Shown here: positions 9,786 to 18,002 of the stretch, piece after piece
Layout of the letters: each line of letters starts with the position of its first letter
Numbering within the stretch: the first letter of the stretch is position 1
Source: Pseudonocardiaceae bacterium YIM PH 21723
GTDB lineage: Bacteria; Actinomycetota; Actinomycetes; Mycobacteriales; Pseudonocardiaceae
Reading direction: 5' to 3'
DNA: 64,000 bases
Assembly: GCA_003600225.1 (NCBI GenBank)
Contig: QZFT01000056.1
Span: forward strand, 1 to 64,000
The notes under the pieces: generated by a model
Database searches by the model: none
The model's input: only the letters and a program-made list of their open reading frames with translations
Told to the model about the DNA's origin: nothing
Translations under genes and position numbers: made by a program

Positions 9786-10169
9786 ATGAAGAGGACTCTC
9801 ACCGCACTGTTGATCTCCGCCGGGCTGCTGTTCGCCGTCGCGGCCCCCGCCCAGGCGTGTAGTTGCCCGCCCGTCTCCGAGCAGGAGAAGTTCGACTCGG
9901 CGACGGCGGTGTTCACCGGCCGGGCGCTGGACGAGCAGGACGTGGACACCGATCCGGACAACTGGCAGAAGGGGTACTACGCGACCCGGTTCGCGGTCAC
10001 CGAGAAGCGCAAGGGCGCGGTCGGCGACCTGACCACGGTGTTCACCCAGCGCACCGAGTCGCTGTGCGGCTGGCGATTCGTCGTGGGACACCGGTACGAG
10101 GTCTACGCGTTCGCCGAGGAGAAGGGCCTGCACACCAACTCCTGCTCGGTCATCCCGCTGGGCGCCTGA
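9786..10169 (+). CDS. Secreted TIMP/netrin-like (NTR fold) protein
   Basis: A 127-residue protein. Residues 1-22 are a Sec signal peptide (KR, hydrophobic core TALLISAGLLFAVA, AQA cleavage), and the mature chain starts C-S-C-P-P. An N-terminal CxC directly after cleavage is the hallmark of TIMP-like NTR domains. The rest fits such a beta-barrel: AVFTGRALD, ATRFAVTEKRKGAV, and Cys in SLCGWRFV and NSCSV that could pair with the first two. The ATG at 9786 is chosen because it begins the signal peptide; the longer frame from 9645 runs through the divergent gene. Its 3' end overlaps the convergent next gene by 20 bases. Whether it inhibits a protease is unknown. Confidence 0.82.
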   Translation: MKRTLTALLISAGLLFAVAAPAQACSCPPVSEQEKFDSATAVFTGRALDEQDVDTDPDNWQKGYYATRFAVTEKRKGAVGDLTTVFTQRTESLCGWRFVVGHRYEVYAFAEEKGLHTNSCSVIPLGA

Positions 10170-10590
10170 GCAGGACCACCAGTACCACCGGGAGCAGGAA
10201 GGCCAGGGCGTTCAACACGGTGAGCGCCCCGGCCACCGGAACCAGTCCGGCGGCGACGAACCGGGCGAACGCGGTGACGGCGAAACCCAGTCCGCAGGCC
10301 CAGCTGGCCAGGTACATGGCGCGCCGATGACCAGTGGCAGCCGGACCCGGGTACAGCAGGAACAGCGCCGAGCGGGCTCGGAAGCAGCTGGTCAGCAGCG
10401 TGATGCCAAGGATCAGCTCCAGCCAGCCCGCGCTCAGCAGCGCGGCGTGCGCGTCGAGCGCGGCCGCGGCGAGCGCCTCTGTCAGAACGAAGCCGGCGAA
10501 GGCCAGCAGCAGTGCGATCGGACTGCCGGCTTCGGTCGGGGCAGGGGCCCGCTCCAGGAGGTAAGCGACCACGACCACCCTTCCACTCAC
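10150..10590 (-). CDS. Small four-helix membrane protein of unknown function
   Basis: 146 residues with four hydrophobic helices (roughly IALLLAFAGFVLTEALAAAAL, LELILGITLLTS, YLASWACGLGFAVTAFARFV, LTVLNALAFLLPVVLVVLL) and a basic C-terminus, LLRRPAG. I do not recognise the family. The start is a GTG at 10590 with GTTGAGTGA just before it. Its last 20 bases overlap the end of the convergent TIMP-like gene. An iron-box-like palindrome lies 8-23 bases upstream of the start, so metal regulation is possible. Confidence 0.65.
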   Translation of the reverse strand: MSGRVVVVAYLLERAPAPTEAGSPIALLLAFAGFVLTEALAAAALDAHAALLSAGWLELILGITLLTSCFRARSALFLLYPGPAATGHRRAMYLASWACGLGFAVTAFARFVAAGLVPVAGALTVLNALAFLLPVVLVVLLRRPAG

Positions 10591-10597
10591 TCAACAA

Positions 10598-10613
10598 GTA
10601 AGGGCAGCCTAAG
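10598..10613. promoter_or_regulatory. Possible iron-box-like palindrome
   Basis: The sequence gtaagggcagcctaag carries arms resembling the AGG..CCT half-sites of IdeR/DmdR1 iron boxes (consensus TTAGGTTAGGCTAACCTAA), but with shorter spacing. It precedes the small membrane protein ending at 10150. The match is partial and could be chance. Confidence 0.3.
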
Positions 10614-10647
10614 TTGTTATCGGGCCGAGTGTGGTGTGACGCTGATT

Positions 10648-12234
10648 TCAGTGGCCTCGGACGCGGGTGAGCAGGTCCTGCAAAGCAGCTGCGGACTCCT
10701 CTCCCTCCAGGAACACATCGCGCAGGGTGAGTGACTCGTCGATGTCCGGCAGCTGCATACGTTCCAGCGACAGGTCGTTGAGCGCCCGGGACATCTGGAT
10801 GATCTTGCCGCCGAGCAGCTCGTGCACCCAGGTGTCGATCGTGTCCTCGGCCAACAGCAAGGTGGTGGTCGGCCTGCTGTCCGCGGGCATGCCCAACCGG
10901 TGCGTCCGATCCAGACTCTGCAGATACAGACCCGCGTTGAAGGTGCGGTCGACGTGAATCTGGTCAACGCACACCTGATGCAGGCTGATCCCCTCCCCCA
11001 GCGTCTGCGGCGTCGCTATGAGCACGGAACAGGCCGGATCCGTGCGGAATCTGCGAAGTTCCCGCACCCGATCCCGCTGGGCCCGTGGATCTTCGAAGGG
11101 CGTGGCCCCGGTGATCACTGCCGGATGATGGGCGGCGAGCAGGTCCGCCAGGGCTCGCACGTTGGAAACAAAGACCGACCACACCAGGGTCTTACGCCCG
11201 CGAGCGGCATTGGCTTCGACCAGCTGGGCCGCCCGCAGCAGCTTCGCGGGCCTGATCTGACTTGCCGCGTTCCGGATGACGTCCTCCAGCGAGGCCCCGC
11301 CCGATCGGACCGGCAGCGCCAGTTCGGCTCCGACATCCAGTACCGCGGCCGGGTTGCTGGCCGCCGCGATGATCCGCAGGACCGCTGCTCCCAGCTCCGA
11401 CACGTTCCGCACCAGCGACGGATCATCGAGCAGCCGGACCGCATGCCCGGCGAGCGCCTCGTACACCTGCCGGTGTTCGTGGTCCAAGGGCACTCGCTGG
11501 ATCGTCGTCCGCAGTTTCGGCAGGTTGAGCTGATCCTTGGTGGTGCGGACGAAGATCCGGTCCCGGGACGGCGCGAGTTCGCCGTGCGCCAACTGCTTAC
11601 CGCTGCCCGGCCAGCAGAGATCGAACTGGGCGGCGATGTCCGCGAGCGAGTTCGGCATGGGTGTCCCACTCAACACGTACCTGCGCTGACACCGCGCCGC
11701 GAGCCGCGCCGCCGCCCGCCCCCAGGCGCCCCGCTGACCGGCCTTCACCCGGTGACTCTCATCGAACACGATCATCACGCGGCGGCTGCTGAGCCACGAG
11801 TCCAGCTCGGCGAACACCCGCCGCTGCAACAGCCGGGGGTATCCGATCACCACGACCTCGGCGCGGTGCGAGACGAGCGGTGGCTGCACCTCGACTTTGG
11901 GCTGGGTCTCCTCGGTGAAGCAGGCTTCAGCTTCCATGGTCCATGCCTCGAAGGCCGACGGCGGTGCGACGACCAGCAGGCCGTCGATCTCGTCCCGGCA
12001 CCGTTCAGCGGCCCACAGGCAATAGGCCACGGTGGTCTTACCGCTGCCGGGAACACCGAAGTTGCCGCCATGCCGCATGGCCAACAGGCGGGCGACATCG
12101 GTCCGCTGCCGCTCGGTCAGCACCCGGCGGAAACCGAAGCCGGCCGGCTCCGGCAGATCGGCGGGCCACCGTTGCTGGTCCTCAACCGAGGAGTCGAGCA
12201 CGACAAGCAGCTCGGCGCTTGGTGTGACGGTCAC
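10648..12234 (-). CDS. SNF2/SF2-family helicase-like ATPase, partner of the ParB-like gene
   Basis: 528 residues holding a complete SF2 motor: LTERQRTDVARLL (Q-like), Walker A NFGVPGSGKTT (about 57-67), VVAPPSAFEAW (Ia), DEAH-type box VFDESH (about 152-157), motif III LSGTPMPNS (about 184-192), and in the second lobe VWSVFVSNVRALADLL, IATPQTLGEGISLH (V) and the arginine-finger motif QSLDRTHRLGMP (VI, about 437). This order is that of SNF2-type DNA translocases. No nuclease, chromo- or zinc-binding domain is fused. The GTG start overlaps the stop of the upstream 765-residue gene by four bases (GTGA), so the two form one operon. The likely role is remodelling or translocation on DNA together with that partner. 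Confidence 0.88.
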   Translation of the reverse strand: MTVTPSAELLVVLDSSVEDQQRWPADLPEPAGFGFRRVLTERQRTDVARLLAMRHGGNFGVPGSGKTTVAYCLWAAERCRDEIDGLLVVAPPSAFEAWTMEAEACFTEETQPKVEVQPPLVSHRAEVVVIGYPRLLQRRVFAELDSWLSSRRVMIVFDESHRVKAGQRGAWGRAAARLAARCQRRYVLSGTPMPNSLADIAAQFDLCWPGSGKQLAHGELAPSRDRIFVRTTKDQLNLPKLRTTIQRVPLDHEHRQVYEALAGHAVRLLDDPSLVRNVSELGAAVLRIIAAASNPAAVLDVGAELALPVRSGGASLEDVIRNAASQIRPAKLLRAAQLVEANAARGRKTLVWSVFVSNVRALADLLAAHHPAVITGATPFEDPRAQRDRVRELRRFRTDPACSVLIATPQTLGEGISLHQVCVDQIHVDRTFNAGLYLQSLDRTHRLGMPADSRPTTTLLLAEDTIDTWVHELLGGKIIQMSRALNDLSLERMQLPDIDESLTLRDVFLEGEESAAALQDLLTRVRGH

Positions 12235-14528
12235 GAATCCCGACCCGTGGAGCCGCCACGCAATGCCCGCGAAGCCTCAGCAAAAACTCCGGCTTTCGTA
12301 ACAAAATCGGTGACACTTGCCAACTTGGCCTTCAACCGATCTGCATTATCGGGATAAATCCCCACGACTTTATAGGCGATTTCAGTATCACCATCCGAGT
12401 TTGTTAACTTATGACTCTCCATCTCTGCCACATGCTTACCGAGGTCTGCAATGGCACGCTCCAAGCTATCGACATGCCGTTGCCAAGTAACGGATTCGTC
12501 AGCCAGCTCCTCAGGTGGCTGACCGTCGTCAAATTCTCCACGATCTGGCCCATCGCCAATTTTCGGCAAATACCTATCCCGCAGATAGGTCTCAGTAAGA
12601 GGCACACCTGGCGAAGCTTCGAGAATAGACCACTTTGGCGAAGTTGTGGATTTTAAGATGCCCTCCAGGGTCCGCAACCCCTCCGGAGTCGACATCATTT
12701 TACGGATCAGCACGGCAGGGTCCTGCCTGCCAAGGAGAACGTCCCGCCTCCCGCGACCACCACGTCCGGTCCGAGTCAGGTTCTCATTAAGCTGCACCAG
12801 GACAGGATTTACCGTCAAGGCGAGAGCCGCGAGAAATCCGAGCGCACGCTGATGCGGACCAAACGGACCAGCAGCGACACGGTGTTCAGACGCTTGATTA
12901 TATCGAGTCACCAATTCGCCGAGTGCCTCATCAAGCAATACCGCAGGATCGAGATGGATATAACTAGGCCACTTTCGATCCAATGGATGCTTCTCCGAAA
13001 GATAAAAAACATCATCTTTAGAAAGGCTTGCGATAGTCGCAACGATAGAATCGAGCTGACTCTTCTTATACTTGCCTTCTCGCCCCTTATAAATACCCGG
13101 CAACAAGAGCCTGGCATGCATAGCAACCATTTTACCACGAGAAGCCGTACTAGGCTTTTCTTTATTTGCCTCCAATACTTTATTTGCCAGATCTTCACAG
13201 GTATCCAGGCAGCTCTTACCTACCAAATCTGCTATTGCGACCAATAGGTTTCGATAAGGCCGACCCGATACCACAGGGCGGTCTACCAAATCATTCGCAT
13301 GAGGATTCAGCAACGCACGATAGGCCTCCTCAGTGAGCTTCCCGTCACCACAAAGGCGCTCAAGCAGGTCCATCGCGTAAAGGGCCCACAAGTCCCGTTC
13401 CTCCCAGGGCTGCGGCGCCACCTTGGGATTGTGCCGTTGCGCGATGGCGTCGTAGACGACCTCCCACACCGGATTGACCGAGCGATCGCTGTCGAACGGC
13501 TCCACATGGAAGATGACCATGGCGTGATAGGTACGGACCCGGTGGAAGGAACGCACTTCGGGAGACCGCGCGGCCACATCACGCAGCCAGCCGGAAATGA
13601 CGGTCGCGCCGACCCGGCGAGTCGACGGCGCCGACGGAAAGAGCCCCTGCTGCTCCGAATTCGGGAACGTCAGCCAGGACCGGACAGCGGCGATGTCGGC
13701 CACCGCCATGTCCCGCAGTTGATAACTTCCCTTTCCGGTGGACCAGTAGCGATTCGACAGCCGCCCGCTGGCGCCCGTGACGCGGCCCACGAGCTCCTGG
13801 CTTCCGGTGGTTCGCCGCGCACCGTCAACGGCCTGCAAGGACCAACTTCGCCCCTCGTCGCCGCCATCGATCTGGAACGGAACAATCAGCGGGGGCACCT
13901 TGACGCCCTCATCACTGAGCTGATCCAGGAAGTCCTTCTGCTCACCATTCCGGTCGAGCAGGTCCAATTCATGGCGGGCTACCCGTGACTGTTCCAGCAC
14001 CTGATCAGCAGAGTCGACTTTCAGGCAGGGTAACCGCAATACCGTCGAGTCCACCGCACCGGGAATCGCCCGCAAGCCCGCCTTGGCCATTTCGGCCTGC
14101 ACCACGGCCTGTTTCCGGCCGTTGATAATGCAAGCATCCACCAGCGGAACATGGAGATGCAGCAGTGCACCATGCATGATTCCGGTGGATGTCCGGATGC
14201 TCTGAATACTCGCGAGCTGCCGGATATTGTGCTCATCGTCGACCGACGCGGCCTCCAAATGCCGGATCAGTCCGAGCGGCACCTCATCGGCCCCGATATC
14301 GCCGACCTTGGCGATGGCGTTCCGGAGGCGCGACCCAAAACGACTCAGGCCGGCACCGTCGGCTTCGATCGAAGCATTCTGCTCCGCCTCAAACCCCTGC
14401 TGAGGTGCACGAAGGTAGAAATTCCGGTCAATGGGTGCCTCCCGTGGCCAGGAGATCTCAGGCTCGGAAACCTCGGGAGGATCGATGACCTGCTCATCGA
14501 GCGGATCGAGAGAAGGTTGCGCAGTCAC
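12231..14528 (-). CDS. Large protein with ParB/DndB-like motifs, first gene of the helicase operon
   Basis: 765 residues. Two stretches recall the ParB/Srx/DGQHR fold: SIRTSTGIMHGALL leading to CIINGRKQAVVQ (about 132-143), and VPPLIVPFQIDGG leading to LQAVDGARRTTG (about 228-239), where DGARR matches the DGQHR/DGQQR/GERR active-site type. The C-terminal 500 residues are mostly helical and unlike anything I recognise. The third quarter is rich in Lys, Asn and Ser, and its DNA (about 12300-13300) is strikingly AT-rich for this genome, a sign of transfer. The GTG start follows AAAGGG. Coupled to the SNF2 helicase, it may be the sensor or DNA-processing half of an uncharacterised defence or DNA-modification system. 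Function is inferred from motif and context only. Confidence 0.75.
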   Translation of the reverse strand: MTAQPSLDPLDEQVIDPPEVSEPEISWPREAPIDRNFYLRAPQQGFEAEQNASIEADGAGLSRFGSRLRNAIAKVGDIGADEVPLGLIRHLEAASVDDEHNIRQLASIQSIRTSTGIMHGALLHLHVPLVDACIINGRKQAVVQAEMAKAGLRAIPGAVDSTVLRLPCLKVDSADQVLEQSRVARHELDLLDRNGEQKDFLDQLSDEGVKVPPLIVPFQIDGGDEGRSWSLQAVDGARRTTGSQELVGRVTGASGRLSNRYWSTGKGSYQLRDMAVADIAAVRSWLTFPNSEQQGLFPSAPSTRRVGATVISGWLRDVAARSPEVRSFHRVRTYHAMVIFHVEPFDSDRSVNPVWEVVYDAIAQRHNPKVAPQPWEERDLWALYAMDLLERLCGDGKLTEEAYRALLNPHANDLVDRPVVSGRPYRNLLVAIADLVGKSCLDTCEDLANKVLEANKEKPSTASRGKMVAMHARLLLPGIYKGREGKYKKSQLDSIVATIASLSKDDVFYLSEKHPLDRKWPSYIHLDPAVLLDEALGELVTRYNQASEHRVAAGPFGPHQRALGFLAALALTVNPVLVQLNENLTRTGRGGRGRRDVLLGRQDPAVLIRKMMSTPEGLRTLEGILKSTTSPKWSILEASPGVPLTETYLRDRYLPKIGDGPDRGEFDDGQPPEELADESVTWQRHVDSLERAIADLGKHVAEMESHKLTNSDGDTEIAYKVVGIYPDNADRLKAKLASVTDFVTKAGVFAEASRALRGGSTGRDS

Positions 14529-14944
14529 AAGTTACCCTTTTCGAGATTCGGTAACTCGATCCGCAGAAGCATCAGACGGCCGACACAGTCTTATGTCAGC
14601 ACAAAGAAACCCGGCCGGCGAGAGCAAGGTGACTCGTCGCTTCCGTCTCCAGGATCGTAGCCGGTTTCGCCCAAAGGCCAAGGCAGCAGACTCAAGGAGG
14701 AAGAATCGAGAAGGTATGCGGTTGTTCAGCGCGCCGGAGAATCGTCCATAGCGTGACCGGAACACAGGCCATTCCAGGAGTTTCTTCCAACGTGTCGCTT
14801 GGTGCGACGCAGATACTCAACCATGCCGCCCGCCTACCGGAAAACGGGGGTACCTTTACTGAGGCGAAAAGGATAAACACGCAGGTTGAAGTATAAGTCG
14901 ACTGGCTACTTATTCCTTTGTTCCATATTCAACCGAAGCTACCG
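14529..14944. other. 416-base non-coding stretch upstream of the ParB-like/helicase operon
   Basis: This space separates the start of the ParB-like gene from the end of the nitric oxide synthase gene on the same strand. No supported reading frame, RNA gene or strong palindrome is visible. Short frames here lack codon bias. It must hold the promoter of the ParB-like/helicase operon, and its base composition is mildly AT-rich, grading into that operon. Confidence 0.5.
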
Positions 14945-16153
14945 TCAGACCTTCGCCAGGTAGTTCCACATGATCCGGTTGGGCTCCAGGCGGATGGTCG
15001 GGGTCTCGATGTCCTCGTCGACGAAATGCCCCGGGCCACCGTCACGTCCACAGTGGACTGCGGCTTCCTCGGCGATGAACTCCGGCTTCAGCCGGCTCTC
15101 GTCGTAGTAGCGGTGGAAGACCGGGGTGGAGCCACCGGACAGCGGCGGCACGATCCAGCTCCAGTCGGCCGGGCACTGCCTGCCCGCCTTCTCTTCCTTC
15201 GCCAGGTGGGTGAGGAAGCGTTGGGACTCGGTGTGGTGATCGCTGATCGTCACACCGGCCTGGGCATACGAGTGCAGGACGGCGAGGTTCAGCTCGACCA
15301 GCGCGCGGTCCTTCCACAGTGTCCGGTCGTTGCGGGTATCCAGGCCCAGCCGGTGCGCGATCTCCGGCAGCATGTTGTACCGGTCGGTGTCGGCCAGGTT
15401 CCGCGAGCCGATCTCGGTGCCCATATACCAGCCGTTGAACGGCGCCGCCGGGTACCGCACGCCGCCGATCACCATGGTCATGTTGGAGATCGCGGGCACC
15501 GCGTGCCAGCGCAGGCCCAGGTCGGCGAACCACGGGTAGAGCGGGTGGCTGAGCCGGACCTCGTTGACCACCTCGGCCGGCAGCTCGTACAGCTTCGGAC
15601 CGCGGTCCACCGATTCGATGATCAGCGGCAGCACGTCGAAGTCACCGCGGACCGGCGGCGGGGTCCAGCCCAGTTCGATGGCCTTCTCCGTGTACCCGGT
15701 GTAGCGCGGGTCGCCGAGGGCCGGGCCCTCGGACTGCCGGTAACCGGCGTACCGGATCAGCTGCTCGCTCCAGATCCGGGGCGCCGGGCTGCTCGGGTGA
15801 TCCGGGGCGAAGACGCTGATCACCGGGCGTAGCTTGCCGCCGTTGTACGCCTGCCGCAGGTGCTCGGCGCAGTGGGTGGCGACGGCGTCCGGGTTGCGCA
15901 CGGCGCGCAGGTCGCGCACCTGGAGGCTCCGCCAGTACAGGCGGCCGATGCAGCGGGCGGCGTTGCGCCAGGCGACCCGGGCGCCGAAGGCGAGTTCGGC
16001 GCTGGTGTGCTGGTAGGTGCCGGTGGCGGCGATCTCGGCGAGTACCCAGGCGACGCGGGCGTGTACCGGTCCGCTCTGCGGATGCTCGTGGTGGAACAGC
16101 CGGATGAACTCCTCGGCTTCCGCCGGGTCGGCTACGGGGGTCGGGGATGACAC
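14945..16153 (-). CDS. nos: Bacterial nitric oxide synthase oxygenase
   Basis: 402 residues covering only the oxygenase domain, the normal length for bacterial NOS. Cys68 in WRNAARCIGR is the heme-thiolate ligand. VPAISNMTMVIGG lines the heme pocket, and Glu247 in GWYMGTEIGSRNL binds the arginine guanidinium. WSWIVPPLSGGSTPVFH near the C-terminus is the pterin/dimer region. The enzyme oxidises L-arginine to citrulline and NO, with electrons borrowed from cellular reductases because no reductase domain is attached. The start is GTG at 16153. No nitration target, reductase or toxin cluster lies beside it, so its role (stress protection, signalling or biosynthetic nitration) cannot be read from context. 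Confidence 0.96.
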   Translation of the reverse strand: MSSPTPVADPAEAEEFIRLFHHEHPQSGPVHARVAWVLAEIAATGTYQHTSAELAFGARVAWRNAARCIGRLYWRSLQVRDLRAVRNPDAVATHCAEHLRQAYNGGKLRPVISVFAPDHPSSPAPRIWSEQLIRYAGYRQSEGPALGDPRYTGYTEKAIELGWTPPPVRGDFDVLPLIIESVDRGPKLYELPAEVVNEVRLSHPLYPWFADLGLRWHAVPAISNMTMVIGGVRYPAAPFNGWYMGTEIGSRNLADTDRYNMLPEIAHRLGLDTRNDRTLWKDRALVELNLAVLHSYAQAGVTISDHHTESQRFLTHLAKEEKAGRQCPADWSWIVPPLSGGSTPVFHRYYDESRLKPEFIAEEAAVHCGRDGGPGHFVDEDIETPTIRLEPNRIMWNYLAKV

Positions 16154-16273
16154 CCGAGGGAACCTAGGCGATTATCGGTGACCCGGACACCTCCACATAG
16201 GCACAGTCACACCTCGATCGGGCCACACCCGAATGGCGCACAGTAGCTAACGCCGCCGTGACCTGATCTTCAG

Positions 16274-16319
16274 CAGATTCTGCAGAAAGTGCTCTCCGCA
16301 GCACTTTCCATGGAATCTG
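16274..16319. terminator. Two-part hairpin after the sugar ABC operon
   Basis: cagattc (16274-16280) pairs with gaatctg (16313-16319) and aaagtgct (16286-16293) with agcacttt (16300-16307), leaving small internal loops. It lies 2 bases beyond the stop of the last permease gene. Confidence 0.7.
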
Positions 16320-16320
16320 T

Positions 16321-17133
16321 TCAGCCCTTGATGCCGGTTTCGGTGACGCCGCGGACCAGGAAGCGTTGCAGGACCACGAAGATGACCACCAGGGGCAGGA
16401 TGGAGACCGCCGCCGCGAGGAACAGTTCGTGCAGGTTGATGTTCTGCGCCGTGAGCAGGGTGGACATGGCCACCTGCACCGTCCACGACTCCTCGTCCTG
16501 CGCGATGACCAGCGGCCACAGGAACGCGTTCCAGCTGCCGATCAGGTTGACCACAGCCAGCGCGGCCAGGAAGTTGCCCGAGTTGGGCACAACGATCCGC
16601 CAGAACGTGCCCCACGGACTCAGCCCGTCCACCCGTGCCGCCTCCTCCAGTTCCCGGGGGAAGCTCTGGAAGTACTGGCTGCACAGGTAGGCGGTCAGGC
16701 CGCTGAACAGGCCGGGAATGATCAGGCCGCGCAGGGAGCTGACCCAGCCGAGGGTGGACACCATGACGAAGGTGGGCACGAAGGTCACCGCCGCCGGGAT
16801 CATCAGCGTGCCCAGGACCAGGCCCACCACCCACCGGGAGTGCCGGGACGGGATCCGGGCCAGTCCGTAGCCGGCCATGGCGCCCAGCAGCAGCTGGCCC
16901 GAGGTCTGCAGCACCGAGACGATCAACGAGTTGAGCAGGCTGGATGCCATCGGCACCGCCGGATCCTCGAAAAGCTCCCGGATGTTCTCCCAGTGCACCG
17001 TGGACGGGAAGAACGTCCACTGCGGACTGGTGATGTCCGCTTCCTCGGCCAGTCCGTTGCGCAGCAACAGATAGAACGGCAGCAGGAACAGCGCCGAGGC
17101 GATGACCAGTGCGAGATACCGCAACGCCTTCAT
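16321..17133 (-). CDS. Carbohydrate ABC transporter permease, MalG type
   Basis: 270 residues and six predicted membrane helices, beginning MKALRYLALVIASALFLLPF. The permease EAA motif, which contacts the ATPase, is present as EEAARVDGLSPWGTFWRIVVP. It is a binding-protein-dependent sugar importer subunit of the MalG/LacG type. Its ATG overlaps the stop of the previous permease by four bases. No ATPase gene is in this operon, so a shared MsiK-type ATPase encoded elsewhere is likely, as is common in actinomycetes. Confidence 0.92.
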   Translation of the reverse strand: MKALRYLALVIASALFLLPFYLLLRNGLAEEADITSPQWTFFPSTVHWENIRELFEDPAVPMASSLLNSLIVSVLQTSGQLLLGAMAGYGLARIPSRHSRWVVGLVLGTLMIPAAVTFVPTFVMVSTLGWVSSLRGLIIPGLFSGLTAYLCSQYFQSFPRELEEAARVDGLSPWGTFWRIVVPNSGNFLAALAVVNLIGSWNAFLWPLVIAQDEESWTVQVAMSTLLTAQNINLHELFLAAAVSILPLVVIFVVLQRFLVRGVTETGIKG

Positions 17134-18002
17134 GCCCGCTCCCTTCCGATCAGCTTGCCCTGCAACAGGGTCACCATGGCGATCACCGCGGCCAGGATCA
17201 CCGCGCCCGCGCCGCCGTGACCGAAGTCCTGGGCTCCGGCGCCGAGCGAGTTGTAGTAGAGGTACACCAGCGGCGGCCGGGCGTATGGCGGGTAGCCACC
17301 CGTGGTGCTGAACAGGTTGTAGAACTCGTCGAACGCCTGGTAGGCGGCGATCAGCGAGAGCAGCAGCACCGCGATCGAGGTCGACCGCAACTGCGGCAGC
17401 GTGACGTAGCGGAAGCTCTGCCAGCCGGAGGCCCCGTCGACCTCCGCCGCCTCGTACAGCGACTGCGAGATCCGTTGCAGCCCGGCGATGAACAGGATCA
17501 TGTAGAAGCCGGTCTGCAACCACAGCCGCACCGTGATCAACGCCAGCCAGTACCAGGGCGGCTTCACCTGGACCAGCCAGGCGATGTCCGTGCCCAGCAC
17601 CGTGTTGGCCAGGCCGGAGTCGACGCCGCTGAAGATGGACAGCTTCCACACCAGGGCGGCCACCACGTAGGAGCAGGCCGTGGGCAGGAAGAACACCGAG
17701 CGGAAGAACGACCGGGCGAACTCGATCCGGTTGACCAGCAACGCCAGCCCGAGGGCGGACACGTAGGTCAGCGGCACCACGGCGAGGGCGAACAGGCTGA
17801 AGGTCAGCAGGCTGTCCACAAAGGACCGGTCGGTGAGCATCTCCCGGTAGTTCCGGAAGCCGACGAAGTCCGTCGGGGTCACCGTGTTGCGGGCCTCGAA
17901 GAAGCTGAGCAGCACGCTCCAGCCGATCGGCACGTAGGAGAACAGCAGCAACCCGGCCAGAAAGGGCCCGACGAACACCCAGAACCATGCCGCACGGCTC
18001 AT
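17130..18002 (-). CDS. Carbohydrate ABC transporter permease, MalF type
   Basis: 290 residues with six membrane helices. It opens MSRAAWFWVFVGPFLAGLLL and carries the coupling motif EAAEVDGASGWQSFRYVTLP. The start is the ATG at 18002, overlapping the binding-protein stop by four bases; longer frames upstream are shadows of the binding-protein gene. It forms the membrane channel with the neighbouring MalG-type subunit. Confidence 0.92.
   Translation of the reverse strand: MSRAAWFWVFVGPFLAGLLLFSYVPIGWSVLLSFFEARNTVTPTDFVGFRNYREMLTDRSFVDSLLTFSLFALAVVPLTYVSALGLALLVNRIEFARSFFRSVFFLPTACSYVVAALVWKLSIFSGVDSGLANTVLGTDIAWLVQVKPPWYWLALITVRLWLQTGFYMILFIAGLQRISQSLYEAAEVDGASGWQSFRYVTLPQLRSTSIAVLLLSLIAAYQAFDEFYNLFSTTGGYPPYARPPLVYLYYNSLGAGAQDFGHGGAGAVILAAVIAMVTLLQGKLIGRERA

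Noticed and set aside
10822-12357. 511-residue plus-strand frame over the helicase
   Set aside because: Shadow of a complete SNF2 motor on the other strand.
12852-13247. Small plus-strand frame in the AT-rich patch
   Set aside because: It lies antisense to the ParB-like gene, has a high Ile/Arg/Thr mix without domain likeness and no ribosome site.
14431-14880. Short frames upstream of the ParB-like gene
   Set aside because: No codon bias, no ribosome sites and no recognisable products; treated as non-coding.
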